44,680 bases of DNA from CAYFRC01 sp050946115 (GCA_050946115.1 JBMNUF010000021.1:1-44680); one strand, 5' to 3'; numbered from the stretch's first letter, positions 15,329-24,492 are shown. Notes: generated from the sequence alone by a model not told the origin. Numbers and translations are program-made.

Positions 15329-18217
15329 CTACAGCCGTATGGATACGGACCAAATGCCGCTTTTCTTCACCGCGAAGACGACGGCATTGCCTTCGATGCG
15401 CGCCTCACCCACCGCGCCACGCTCGGAAAGATCGACGAGGGACGCGCTTTGTATCGGCATATTGATCGCGATCCGCGCTTCGCCGTCCATGCCGCTCGCC
15501 TCGTACCCGCGTACGAGGATGCCGTTTTCGCTCGGCTGCACCGATGTGACCGCGACGCTGCCGCGCACCTCCCCGATCAGCCCGAACGACCGGGGGAGCG
15601 TTCCCTCGTGGACGTTGGAGGGCTGGTAGAAGAAGGGGTGATTCAACGCGTCCGTTAAGCGCTGCAAATCCTGCGCGGCGCCGTCCGATGCGGCGAGCCA
15701 GAGTACGATGTTGTGGATGCCGCGCTCGGGATACGGATCGGGGTTGACCGAGCTGTTGATGAGCGTGAGCGAAAGCGCATCCCCTTCCCCGCGATAGCCG
15801 TATTTGGAATCGCTGATGAGCGCGAGTGCGATGCCGTCGTTGCGCAGCGCCATGCCGCCGCCTATGCCGGGAACGTCGTTGTTGAGCGCCTTGCGCAGCT
15901 TGCTGCCCGACGGAATGAGATAGCGGAAGCTGCCGGAGAGGTTCGAGGCGGGCGTCTTCCATGTGAGCACGGGGATGGTCTCGCTGCCCTGCTCCTGCCA
16001 GTCTGCCTTGAGAGATACGCGCAGCGCGCGGCTGCCCGTGTCGAGGGAATAGGTCGCCTCGATTTTGGACGGGACGCGGCATCCGCCTTCGACCAAATAA
16101 GTCGCCTTGACAGCCTGCCGCACTTCGCCCACGCTCAGATTCACGAGCTCCATACACTTGTCCACGGGAATCTCCCTGAGTGTGCGCCCGATGTTCCACG
16201 CGCTGGAGGTGCGCCGTTCGGTCTCGAGGAACTGCAAGCCCGCCGTTTCGCCGCCTTTCAAAAGCTCCGCGCCGCTCTTGCGATCGACGAGGGATTTTAC
16301 GCGGCCTGTGTTCGCGCAGAGTACCGCGCGGACGATGCCGTTGTCCAGTATGGCATCGTCATAAAAGCGCGCGACCTGTTCGCGATCCTGCAGATACGCG
16401 GGATAATTTTTCGCTTCGCGCTGACGCAACACGACCGTCGTATAGCCGACGGCGGGGACGGTCACGCGCGCGAGCACGCGGAAATAGCGGTGGTCCCAAT
16501 ACTTTTGCAGCGTATTGTCCAAGAGGCAGAAGGGGATTTCGTTTCCATCCGCATCCTGCATATATACGCGCGCGAGGTCGCCCCGATAGTCCCACACGGT
16601 AAGTTCCACCGTGTCCGTGCGCGTCTCGCTCAGCGTGTTGAATACGTGGAACACGCGAATCATGCCGCTTCCGCGCTCCGCTGCGGGAACGCCCGTAAAA
16701 TGTTCAATGCCGTAGCCCACACCCGCGCCCTCGGACTGCGTGTCGAATTTCGCCGCCTCCGCCGTTTCCCACGGCTTCACGCTTTGGAGAACGGGCATAT
16801 GCGCCGTATTGATGGATTTTGCAAGCGACGCCATCGCCTTTTCAAGCTGCGTGTTGGTCACCGCGGCGACGCCCTGAAACAGCCCCATTGCGTGCTCGCG
16901 GGAATCCTGCACGCAGGAGCCGGTCAAAATGTCGTGAAAGTGCGTGAACAGCACGTCGCGCCACGCTTCCACCACCTGCTTTTTCGCCATGGAAAAGCCC
17001 GTCTTCTGTTGGGCGAGTGCGGACAGCGCCTCCGCGTCGTACAGCGCCGCCTCGGCACGGCGATTTCCGCGCTTGATGCGGCTTTGCGTCGTGTAGCAGC
17101 CGGGCGCGAAGAAGTTCATCTCCTCGGTCACTACGGGGAGGGCATCGCGGATCACTTCCGCCTCGCGGAAGTAGTCGCGCAGGCCGCCGAAGCGGATCGT
17201 GGGATAGACGGGCCAGGTCATCATGTCGATGGCGCGCTCCACGTCGCGCCGCGTGGGGCCGCCACCGTGGTCGCCCACGCCGTACACCACCATGCCGACT
17301 TTGAGCCCGGAGGAGCGCCTGACGGCCTCCATCAGCCCGGAGGCGATCTGCGGCGTGATGGCGGCATTGTACCAGTTCGCCTCGCGAAGCACGAGGATTT
17401 CCCTGCCCGAAGGCGCGCGGTAGCGGTAGAGCAGGTCTTTGCGCGCGTTGCCGCGGCAGTGGTACATATACTTCACGCCGCCGAATGCGTCGATCTCCGG
17501 GATGGTTTCGGCGTGGCCGAAGGTGTCGGGCACAAAGTCGATGTCGAAATTCTTAACGCCCCAAATATCGCGCAGATAGCGCCTTGTGTATTCGATATGC
17601 CGCAGGAGCGACTCGCCGGAGGGCATGTTTTTGTCCGGCTCGACCCAGTTCGTTGCGGCAACCTCCCACCTGCCGGAGGCGATGTGCTTTTGTATGCGCG
17701 CCATGAGCTCGGGATCGTACTGCTCCGTAATGCGATATACGGAGCCCTGCGACTGCGTGAAGGTGAATTCGGGGTATTCGTCCATGATATCGCACATCGT
17801 GCGGAAGGTCGCGAGCGTCGCCGCGACGGTCTCCTGATAGCTCCACATCCAGTTCATATCGATGTGCGCATGCCCCGTAAGATAGAGCGTATACGACTTG
17901 GCGAGTTCTGCCATGGGCGAGAGGATCTCCTCCGCTCTGCGGCAGGCAGCATCCGTCAAAACGCCGTCCGAATCCAGCGCGCAGAGCAAGAAATTGAGCG
18001 CTTCTTCGATCTCCTTGGAAAATGCGTCGCCGTTTGCTTCGGATACGTGCAGCGCGTATTCCAGTTCCGCCAAAATGCGGCGGTTCATGCGGCTGGGCGG
18101 TGTGATGCGGTGCACCTCTTCCTCGGGCATGCCGAAGGTGTATTCAAAGCCGCTCTTTTCGCGGTTCCCGCCGACGGAGGTCTTTAGAAGTGTGAATTTT
18201 TCTGCAAGCGTAGTCAT
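15329..18217 (-). CDS. GH38 alpha-mannosidase
   Basis: 962 residues, no signal peptide, so it acts in the cytoplasm on imported oligosaccharides. The GH38 catalytic barrel begins near residue 110. Zinc ligands sit in LTGHAHIDMNWMW (His116/His118, Asp120), the nucleophile is Asp231 in IDFVPDTFGHA, and a further zinc-site segment is YGVGDHGGGPT. Helical middle-domain motifs (AWRDVLFTHFHDILTGSCV) and a long C-terminal beta-sandwich part complete the fold, with normal length for the family. It releases alpha-linked mannose or a related sugar with retention of configuration. GGAAGGGA lies upstream of the ATG and the gap to the unknown barrel gene is 17 bases. The N-terminal about 100 residues are the helical extension common to bacterial members. 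Substrate linkage cannot be read off. Confidence 0.95.
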   Translation of the reverse strand: MTTLAEKFTLLKTSVGGNREKSGFEYTFGMPEEEVHRITPPSRMNRRILAELEYALHVSEANGDAFSKEIEEALNFLLCALDSDGVLTDAACRRAEEILSPMAELAKSYTLYLTGHAHIDMNWMWSYQETVAATLATFRTMCDIMDEYPEFTFTQSQGSVYRITEQYDPELMARIQKHIASGRWEVAATNWVEPDKNMPSGESLLRHIEYTRRYLRDIWGVKNFDIDFVPDTFGHAETIPEIDAFGGVKYMYHCRGNARKDLLYRYRAPSGREILVLREANWYNAAITPQIASGLMEAVRRSSGLKVGMVVYGVGDHGGGPTRRDVERAIDMMTWPVYPTIRFGGLRDYFREAEVIRDALPVVTEEMNFFAPGCYTTQSRIKRGNRRAEAALYDAEALSALAQQKTGFSMAKKQVVEAWRDVLFTHFHDILTGSCVQDSREHAMGLFQGVAAVTNTQLEKAMASLAKSINTAHMPVLQSVKPWETAEAAKFDTQSEGAGVGYGIEHFTGVPAAERGSGMIRVFHVFNTLSETRTDTVELTVWDYRGDLARVYMQDADGNEIPFCLLDNTLQKYWDHRYFRVLARVTVPAVGYTTVVLRQREAKNYPAYLQDREQVARFYDDAILDNGIVRAVLCANTGRVKSLVDRKSGAELLKGGETAGLQFLETERRTSSAWNIGRTLREIPVDKCMELVNLSVGEVRQAVKATYLVEGGCRVPSKIEATYSLDTGSRALRVSLKADWQEQGSETIPVLTWKTPASNLSGSFRYLIPSGSKLRKALNNDVPGIGGGMALRNDGIALALISDSKYGYRGEGDALSLTLINSSVNPDPYPERGIHNIVLWLAASDGAAQDLQRLTDALNHPFFYQPSNVHEGTLPRSFGLIGEVRGSVAVTSVQPSENGILVRGYEASGMDGEARIAINMPIQSASLVDLSERGAVGEARIEGNAVVFAVKKSGIWSVSIRL

Positions 18218-18234
18218 ACCAAACGCTCCCTTCC

Positions 18235-20532
18235 TTATTGTCCTCGTTTGTTGCCAGTTATAGTTACCATTTTGCCGCTGCTGCGGTAGGTGAAAAGGGC
18301 GGTTTCCGTCCCTTCGTCGAAGGAATATGCCAAATCGACATCCTCCCCATCGGAATCGACGGCGCGCACATCCCCCATGGGATAGGGAAGCCTGAGACGG
18401 ATGTGTACGAAAACGCGATCCGCCGCCTTCGCACGGAAGGAAAGCGCGTCCTCCTTGGCATCAACGGACAGGATACGCGCCGCCGTCGCGACGACCGCGA
18501 ATGTGCCCCTTTCCATCCGATCCAGATCGCGAAGCAGCGCGACCTCGTCTGGCTTCACTACCTTTTTGCGGATTATCGGGAATCCATCTTCCAATAAATC
18601 CGCAAAGCATCCCTCAAACACCTTTTCGTCGTCCGTCGCGCTCTCGTCCATTACGGCGCTGATGAGATAGCTGCCTCTGCGCAAGGTGATGTCGTTGCGC
18701 CACTGCCATTTCGTTCCGCCCTTTGCGAGCGCGTCGCGAACGAGCGCGCGCCACTCGTCCGCATACGATTTCGCCATGCAGATGCGCGCGGGAAGCTGCG
18801 GATACAGGATGAATCGCCCGCGCCCGAAGGCGTGTTCGCCCGCAGAGGGCGCGCGATCCAGCCCCAGCGTCTCAAACAGGTGCTGCGCGGGGGTATCGTA
18901 GCCCGCCTCGCGCCACCACGAGGCAATGCCGTGAAAGGGATTGCTGCCATCGCCGACGTAGATCAGCGTACCGCCCGACCGCACCCATTCGGCGAGCGAC
19001 GCGTTGATGTCGGGAGATGCGGGCTTCATAAACTCATAGCTTAGGACGGCGTAGCGAATGCCCTTCAGATACCCCGTGAAGCGGCGCACATTGTCCAACT
19101 GGATGGGGCGCACGGGCAGCCCGTACTTGAGAAGCGGCAGAGCAAGCCCGTAAAACTGCGGAAACGCGACGCTCGAAATGAAGCTGTTCATCATCGCCTC
19201 GTCATCTTCCGTCTCCGCCATGAACGCTTTGGAGCGCTCTATGCGCGCGGCAGCATCTTCGTCGTCCAATGTGTCCGCATTTTTCGTTAAAATGCCGCGC
19301 GCCTTTTCCAAATAGTGTTCGTCCGTTTTGACGGTATCGGGGAAGGTGCGCTCAAAGAGCGCGCTGTCGGACAGGAACACGCCAACGCTCTCCTCCATCC
19401 CATCAAATACCCAATCGGGCTGCTCCATGTCGCCGAAGAGCTGGAACATGGAGGAGAGGAATGTGCGATAGGTGTCGGGGATGGGCTTCGATTCGGGCGT
19501 TTCAAAGCTCGTCTCGTCCCTCTCGGCGATGCGCGGCTGAAAGCGCGGGAATTTCCCTTCGAACACGCGCGTCGGCCACGGGCAAATCTCGTAGTGCCAC
19601 ACATCGGGGTTGAGGAGAGACGCAACGGCGGTCTTTTGGTAGTTATAGCGGTAGTTCTCCCATGTGTACGAGGGCAAGTCCTCGATGGGGTCGTTCAAAA
19701 ACCACATGCGCTTGCCCGTACCGCGCGTCAGTTCCTGCATAACACCGTATTCGAGGAACGCCGTTTCAAACGTGCGCTCGCGGTAGAACCCTTCGTACAC
19801 GTTCGCCTCGCGGCTCGTACCCGTCCAAACCTGCGCGATAAAGCCGTCCACCGTCGGAATGTCGATCAGCGCCGCCTCGGGGCTCAAAATCTTCCACTGC
19901 GTGTAGTTGATGAGGCTGTGCGTGGGCACGTAAAAGCGCAAATCGCGCCCGTAGACCACCTTGGCATATTCCTTTACGGACTGGCTCACGCGGGAGAGTG
20001 CGCGCGCGTACAGATCCGCCTTGAGCTTTGCGGAGCGGTAGTGCCCGTCGAGGCTTTCGTGCTGCGGGCGGAACGGCTCGCGATAGCGTATTTCGTATTC
20101 GCGCCTGAACGCTTCGGAATAGCCGCTGCGATCCCAAAATTCCGGCTCCTCCAAGTGGATGGCGACGACCCCGCTGTCCACAGCGCGCTTGAGCCGCTCG
20201 GTCAGGTAATCCGAAAAGGATACGGTGGGAACCATGTACGGCACCGTGGGGCCGTGGATGACGTCCTTGCCGCTTCGCTCCTTCTGCCCCTCGTCCCAAT
20301 GCTTTCTGCCGTCCCAGGAGCCGTCCAGATAGTCCTGATACCCGCCCCACGCGATGCCCGTCATGAGGTGCACCACATAGCCCGCATCAGCAAACTGCTT
20401 CACCCGATCGGGCATGCTTTCGTTAATGCCGTACACCATCACAAAGTCGCACATCAAATCGATGGACGGTTTGAGCGGCCTTGATTCCTGATAGCCCGTC
20501 AGTTCCTCGGTATTGTCGCGGATATATGCCAT
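18235..20532 (-). CDS. Uncharacterised TIM-barrel glycoside-hydrolase-like protein
   Basis: 765 residues from the ATG at 20532, which has GGAGGAAAGCAT directly upstream; the longer frame to 20655 would cover a terminator-like hairpin. I do not recognise a named family. The first about 330 residues alternate strand and helix as in an (alpha/beta)8 barrel: SIDLMCDFVMVYGIN (23-37), GYVVHLMTGIAWGG (51-64), GVVAIHLEEPEFWD (121-134), LRFYVPTHSL, PTVDGFIAQVW, RMWFLNDPIEDLP (275-287), DVWHYEICPWP (310-320). Acidic residues at strand ends (Glu128/129/131, Asp281, Glu284, Glu315) are candidate catalysts. A later segment (EWVRSGGTLIYVGDG) looks like the GATase-like trimerisation domain of GH42-type enzymes. 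A C-terminal beta domain ends it. No signal peptide. It probably acts with the GH38 enzyme. Confidence 0.6.
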   Translation of the reverse strand: MAYIRDNTEELTGYQESRPLKPSIDLMCDFVMVYGINESMPDRVKQFADAGYVVHLMTGIAWGGYQDYLDGSWDGRKHWDEGQKERSGKDVIHGPTVPYMVPTVSFSDYLTERLKRAVDSGVVAIHLEEPEFWDRSGYSEAFRREYEIRYREPFRPQHESLDGHYRSAKLKADLYARALSRVSQSVKEYAKVVYGRDLRFYVPTHSLINYTQWKILSPEAALIDIPTVDGFIAQVWTGTSREANVYEGFYRERTFETAFLEYGVMQELTRGTGKRMWFLNDPIEDLPSYTWENYRYNYQKTAVASLLNPDVWHYEICPWPTRVFEGKFPRFQPRIAERDETSFETPESKPIPDTYRTFLSSMFQLFGDMEQPDWVFDGMEESVGVFLSDSALFERTFPDTVKTDEHYLEKARGILTKNADTLDDEDAAARIERSKAFMAETEDDEAMMNSFISSVAFPQFYGLALPLLKYGLPVRPIQLDNVRRFTGYLKGIRYAVLSYEFMKPASPDINASLAEWVRSGGTLIYVGDGSNPFHGIASWWREAGYDTPAQHLFETLGLDRAPSAGEHAFGRGRFILYPQLPARICMAKSYADEWRALVRDALAKGGTKWQWRNDITLRRGSYLISAVMDESATDDEKVFEGCFADLLEDGFPIIRKKVVKPDEVALLRDLDRMERGTFAVVATAARILSVDAKEDALSFRAKAADRVFVHIRLRLPYPMGDVRAVDSDGEDVDLAYSFDEGTETALFTYRSSGKMVTITGNKRGQ

Positions 20533-20577
20533 ATGCTTTCCTCCATATATCGGATTTTGCCAGATGCGCCGTGTGCC

Positions 20578-20614
20578 GAAAAGCAGACCGCCACGCTCGC
20601 GCGCAGCGGCCTGC
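20578..20614 (-). terminator. Hairpin with short T run after the binding-protein gene
   Basis: GCAGACCGC (20583-20591) pairs with GCGGCCTGC (20606-20614), one G-U; on the minus strand TTTTC follows (20578-20582). Placed between the binding protein and the hydrolase genes, it may be a leaky terminator that lets only part of the transcripts continue. Confidence 0.6.
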
Positions 20615-20693
20615 TCTGTCACAGGGCACAGCCGCTCATGCCTGCTGGCAGACATCTGTCCTTTGCTGACCCCGGGGTTGGAAAGAATACTCC

Positions 20694-22394
20694 TTAGAAG
20701 ATGAAGTCGTCGCGGGTCGCGTACATCTCGGTCATGTAGTCGAGGAATTCAGCCATCTTGCCGTTATCGTTGGTGCGCAGATAGTTCTGATAGTCCTCGA
20801 GGATCGCGCGGGCCTCTTCCTCGGTCTCGGCAAAGAAAGCGCGCTGCACGTAGCTGTCCTGCTTGTCGCTGTCAAATGCCCATTCCGCAAATTCCTGATA
20901 GCCTTCAAAGCCGGAGGCGACTGCGTCGATCGGGTATCCGGGGATCTTCTCGACGGGGCGCATCTTCTTGTAGGCATCGATGTACTCGTTCGCGGCCTCG
21001 GATTCGAAGGGATTGCTTTCGCCGAACCAAAGCGTGTTCTTCTTCGCGACGTAGGTGCGCCCGGGGATGTAGCCGATGCCGCGCTGGCGGAGCTCCTTGC
21101 TGACGGAGTCGGAATCCTCTTTGTAGCGCGCGGTCAGTTCCGCGTTCATGCGGGGCTGGCCTTCCTCGTTGAGCACGTAGGTATCGCCTTCAAAGCCGTA
21201 GTACACGATCTTGCTGCCCTCTTTGCTGTTCACGTAATCGAGATACGTCATGGCGGCATCGAGGTTGGAGCAGGTGGTCGGGAAGAAGATGACGGGGGAA
21301 CCGTTGCGGCCGTTGGGAGAGGTCTGTACCAGGGGCTGGCCGTCCGCATAGTTCAGGGGGCCGACGGCGATGTAGCGCATCTCGGGATGGCTGTCGTATA
21401 AGCCCGTGAGCTTCGTCGCGTTGACGGACATGCCGTACTGCGCGCAGGTGAAAAGCGCGGTGCCGTTTCCGACCTTCTCATTGGCGAGGTCGTCGTTGGT
21501 CTTGAAGCACTCCACGTCGAGGATGCCTTCATTGACAAGGCGCCAGATGAACAGGTTCCTGTTGACATAGTTCTCCGAGAGCGTGTCGTAGGTCACCTTG
21601 CCGTCCTCGCCCAGGCTGTAGCTCGTCATCTTCTTGCGCGTGAAGCCCTCGGAGAAGTTGCCGTAGCTCCAGCCGTTGTGGAAGGTGGTGGCGATGATGC
21701 AGTCGTTGCCGTTGACATCCTTGAAGCCGTATTCCTGCGCCTTCTTCATGAAGTCGTACAGCTGCTCGGTCGTCTTAATGGAAGCGGGGTCAATCCCTAA
21801 GGTCTGCGGCACGTCGCCGCGAACGAACACGCCGTAGCACCAGTTGGTGATGTCTGCATCGGTGCCTGCAACTTCGGTGGGCAGCACGTAGCGCGCGCCG
21901 CCGAACTGCGGATCGTCGATGTCGTTTTCGAGGTACTTCAGCCCGATGACGCCGATGGTATACGCGTCGGCGATGTTGGGGTAGTTGGGAACGATGTCCT
22001 TGATGTCGATCAGGCGGCCTTCCGCGCCCGCCTTTTTGATGACGCCGGTCTCGCCCGAGGTGCCGCCCCAGTAGGGCGCGTTGACCATGTCGGGCATGTC
22101 GCCGGAGGCGAACATCATGTTGAGCTTTTCGGTCTCGCTCATCATCAGGCCTTCGAACTCGACGGTGACGCCGATCTTCTCGCGGATCGCGGCGGCGACG
22201 TCATTGTTGTACTGGTCATCCGCGGTCAGGAAGCCGCCGTTCCAGCAGATGAGCATGGTCAGGTTGACGTCGTCGAACTTCTTATAGGTCAAGCCGTCCT
22301 CGTCGGTGTAGACCGCGTCATCCGCGAACGCAAAGGACGCCGCGCCGAGCGCAAGGATGAGAGCCATCAGGATTGCCAGATACTTTTTCGTCAT
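20694..22394 (-). CDS. Extracellular solute-binding protein, LplA type
   Basis: 566 residues, the long LplA/YtcQ class that works with LplB/LplC-type permeases. The signal peptide MTKKYLAILMALILALGAAS ends with FAFA-DD, a type I site near residue 24, with no lipobox cysteine. The mature start (VNLTMLICWNGGF), KLNMMFASGDMPDMVNAPYW and the GLKYLENDIDDPQFGGARYV segment fit this family. Members bind oligosaccharides or rhamnogalacturonan-type fragments, but the ligand here is unknown. AAAGGAG lies upstream of the ATG. It is bracketed by two GC-rich hairpins (22450-22472 before it, 20578-20614 after it), which would allow a separate, abundant mRNA segment. Confidence 0.93.
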   Translation of the reverse strand: MTKKYLAILMALILALGAASFAFADDAVYTDEDGLTYKKFDDVNLTMLICWNGGFLTADDQYNNDVAAAIREKIGVTVEFEGLMMSETEKLNMMFASGDMPDMVNAPYWGGTSGETGVIKKAGAEGRLIDIKDIVPNYPNIADAYTIGVIGLKYLENDIDDPQFGGARYVLPTEVAGTDADITNWCYGVFVRGDVPQTLGIDPASIKTTEQLYDFMKKAQEYGFKDVNGNDCIIATTFHNGWSYGNFSEGFTRKKMTSYSLGEDGKVTYDTLSENYVNRNLFIWRLVNEGILDVECFKTNDDLANEKVGNGTALFTCAQYGMSVNATKLTGLYDSHPEMRYIAVGPLNYADGQPLVQTSPNGRNGSPVIFFPTTCSNLDAAMTYLDYVNSKEGSKIVYYGFEGDTYVLNEEGQPRMNAELTARYKEDSDSVSKELRQRGIGYIPGRTYVAKKNTLWFGESNPFESEAANEYIDAYKKMRPVEKIPGYPIDAVASGFEGYQEFAEWAFDSDKQDSYVQRAFFAETEEEARAILEDYQNYLRTNDNGKMAEFLDYMTEMYATRDDFIF

Positions 22395-22449
22395 GGTTTA
22401 GCTCCTTTCAAATAGTTGGGTCCTACAGGAAAGGCGAATATCTGCAAAC

Positions 22450-22472
22450 GGCGCGGCGCCAGCTTCCGCGCC
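22450..22472 (-). other. GC-rich hairpin between permease and binding-protein genes
   Basis: GGCGCGG (22450-22456) pairs with CCGCGCC (22466-22472) over a 9-base loop, 56 bases upstream of the binding-protein start. No T run follows. It may protect the 5' end of a processed transcript. Confidence 0.5.
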
Positions 22473-22498
22473 CATGCATTCTGTTTGAAAACGGGGAA

Positions 22499-23416
22499 TC
22501 AGCCCTTGACAGAGCCGACCATCGCGCCCTTTACGAAGTATTTCTGCAGGAACGGGTAGATCACCACGATCGGCATCGTGAGGATCATGACGAACGCCAT
22601 CTGCAGAGACTGCGAGGTGTAGGAGGTGATCACCTGCGCGGCGCTCTCCTGCCCCGCTTTGATGTTCGCGGTGGACGAGGCTTCCGCGAGGATCTTCTGC
22701 AATAGCGTCGCAGCGGGATACAGTTGCGCCTTAGACTGATAGTATGCGCCGGTGAACCAGTCGTTCCAGCGGCCGACGCCGATGAACAGCGCGATCGTCG
22801 CCAAAATGGGCTTGGAGACGGGCAGATACACCTGCGCGAAAATCCGCAGATCGCCAGCGCCGTCGATCTGCGCGGATTCGCGCATCTCATACGGCACGGC
22901 GGAGAAGTTCGTGCGCAATAAGATAAAGTTATAGAAACTGTATATGGATGGAATGATGTACAGCCATATGCTCTTTGTGAGGCCGAGCGTGCGCAGCACG
23001 ATGTAGTACGGGATCATGCCGCCGCCGAAGATGGTGGTGAAATACCAGAAGAAGTTGAAGAACTGCCTGCCGGGCAGAGTCTTGACGCACATCGCGTATG
23101 CGACGAGCGCGGTAAAGAACAGCCCCGTCAATACGCAGGCGATCGTCGTGATGACGGAGATTTGCAGCGCGTCAAAGATCTGCTTGTCCTGAAAGGCGAG
23201 GGCATAGTTTTCGAGTGTGAACTCGCGCGGATACAGCCACACGCCGCCGCGCAGAAAATCGCGCCCCGTATTGAGGGAAGCGATCAAAACATACCAAAAC
23301 GGATAAAACGTCGCAAACCCCAAGAGGGTCAGAAATGTGTAGTTGAACGCGGTAAACGATTTGTAGCCTAAAGAGGTACGGATATTTCTCTTGGCTTTTT
23401 TCGGATGGCTATTCAT
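22499..23416 (-). CDS. Carbohydrate ABC transporter permease, LplC/YtcP type
   Basis: 305 residues with a basic N-terminus, then six predicted membrane segments starting about residue 25 (YTFLTLLGFATFYPFWYVLI). The EAA coupling motif reads MRESAQIDGAGDLRIFAQVY, and the C-terminus ends in the family-typical KYFVKGAMVGSVKG. It forms the membrane channel with the LplB-type partner 13 bases upstream. AAGGAGGAG lies seven bases before the ATG. No ATPase gene is present in the operon. Confidence 0.95.
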   Translation of the reverse strand: MNSHPKKAKRNIRTSLGYKSFTAFNYTFLTLLGFATFYPFWYVLIASLNTGRDFLRGGVWLYPREFTLENYALAFQDKQIFDALQISVITTIACVLTGLFFTALVAYAMCVKTLPGRQFFNFFWYFTTIFGGGMIPYYIVLRTLGLTKSIWLYIIPSIYSFYNFILLRTNFSAVPYEMRESAQIDGAGDLRIFAQVYLPVSKPILATIALFIGVGRWNDWFTGAYYQSKAQLYPAATLLQKILAEASSTANIKAGQESAAQVITSYTSQSLQMAFVMILTMPIVVIYPFLQKYFVKGAMVGSVKG

Positions 23417-23429
23417 TGTACGCTCCTCC

Positions 23430-24374
23430 TTACCAAAGGCCGACTTCGCCGAACTTCTGCGCCAGATAGTTGGTCGAAACGACCAGAACCAGCGAGAACG
23501 CCGACTTGAAGAGACCTATCGCCGTGGCATATTCGAACTTGCCGTACTTGATACCCGTTTGCAGCACATAGGTGTCCAAAACCTGCGACAACTCGAGGTT
23601 CGCGGGCTGCTGCAAGAGCAGGATTTGGTCGTATCCGGCATTCAAAAGGCCGCCTACCGCCATGATGAACATGATGCCGATCGTCTGCATGATGCTGGGG
23701 ATCGTGATGTGCCACACCTGCTGCGCGTGGTTCGCGCCGTCGATGACCGCCGCCTCGTACAGCTGTTGATCGACGGAGGTGATCGCCGCAAGATAGATGA
23801 TGGAACCCCAGCCGATATTCTTCCAGAGATCGGACAGGACTACCATCGGGAGGAAGGCGTTTTTCAGCCCCATGATGAAGACGGATTCGTACCCCATGGC
23901 CTTTCGAATCTCGTTCACGACGCCGCCGTAGGGCGTAAACAGCGCGCGCATGAGCTGCACCACGACGACCCAGGAGACGAAGTTCGGGAGGTAGCTGACC
24001 GTCTGGATGACGCGCTTGAACTTTATGCGCTTGACTTCGTTGAGCAACAGCGCCAGGATGATCGGCGCGGGAAAGCAGATGCACAGCTTCAGCACCGTGA
24101 TGCGAAGCGTGTTCTTGATGGTAAACCAAAATTCCGGCGAATTGATGAACTCCCGAAACCACTTGAGGCCCGCCCACGGGCTTCCGTAGATACCTAAGTT
24201 GAACTTGTAGTTCTTAAACGCCAGAACGATTCCGCCCATCGGCACGTAACTGAAAATAATCAGCCACACAAAGCAGGGCAGAATAAACAGATACAGCATC
24301 TTGTGCTTGCAAATCTCGCGCCACAATTGGCGCCTGCGCTTTCCGGGATCCTGTCTTGCGGCGGACTGTGCCAT
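23430..24374 (-). CDS. Carbohydrate ABC transporter permease, LplB/YteP type
   Basis: 314 residues if the ATG at 24374 is used. Another in-frame ATG lies at 24386, but it sits right on the GGAG ribosome site, so the inner start is preferred. A strongly basic cytoplasmic start (GKRRRQLWREICKHK) leads to six membrane segments. LFILPCFVWLIIFSYVPMGG and FKNYKFNLGIYGSPWAGLKW are typical of LplB. The coupling motif is YEAAVIDGANHAQQVWHI. It is the first gene of the seven-gene operon running down to the glycyl radical enzyme and pairs with the LplC-type permease. Confidence 0.95.
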   Translation of the reverse strand: MAQSAARQDPGKRRRQLWREICKHKMLYLFILPCFVWLIIFSYVPMGGIVLAFKNYKFNLGIYGSPWAGLKWFREFINSPEFWFTIKNTLRITVLKLCICFPAPIILALLLNEVKRIKFKRVIQTVSYLPNFVSWVVVVQLMRALFTPYGGVVNEIRKAMGYESVFIMGLKNAFLPMVVLSDLWKNIGWGSIIYLAAITSVDQQLYEAAVIDGANHAQQVWHITIPSIMQTIGIMFIMAVGGLLNAGYDQILLLQQPANLELSQVLDTYVLQTGIKYGKFEYATAIGLFKSAFSLVLVVSTNYLAQKFGEVGLW

Positions 24375-24422
24375 GCGACATATCATCTCCGTCTCTTAAA
24401 AATTGTGGCTTGTTATGAAAAA

Positions 24423-24437
24423 TGTACGAGATGTACA
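24423..24437. promoter_or_regulatory. Small inverted repeat in the operon leader
   Basis: TGTAC, 5-base centre, GTACA, about 50 bases upstream of the first permease start and about 50 downstream of the inferred transcription start. It could be an operator or a chance repeat. The rest of 24375-24492 shows no riboswitch I can name. Confidence 0.3.
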
Positions 24438-24492
24438 ATACAACCAAAAAACATATGCTCTTCTCGCGAAAATCGATATAATTTATGAATCC

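Noticed and set aside
15713..18187. 824-residue open frame opposite the GH38 gene
   Set aside because: Antisense shadow caused by high third-position GC; no motif and no start signal.
12247..24374. Glycyl radical microcompartment locus
   Set aside because: No shell protein, aldehyde or alcohol dehydrogenase, or phosphotransacylase gene in the window.
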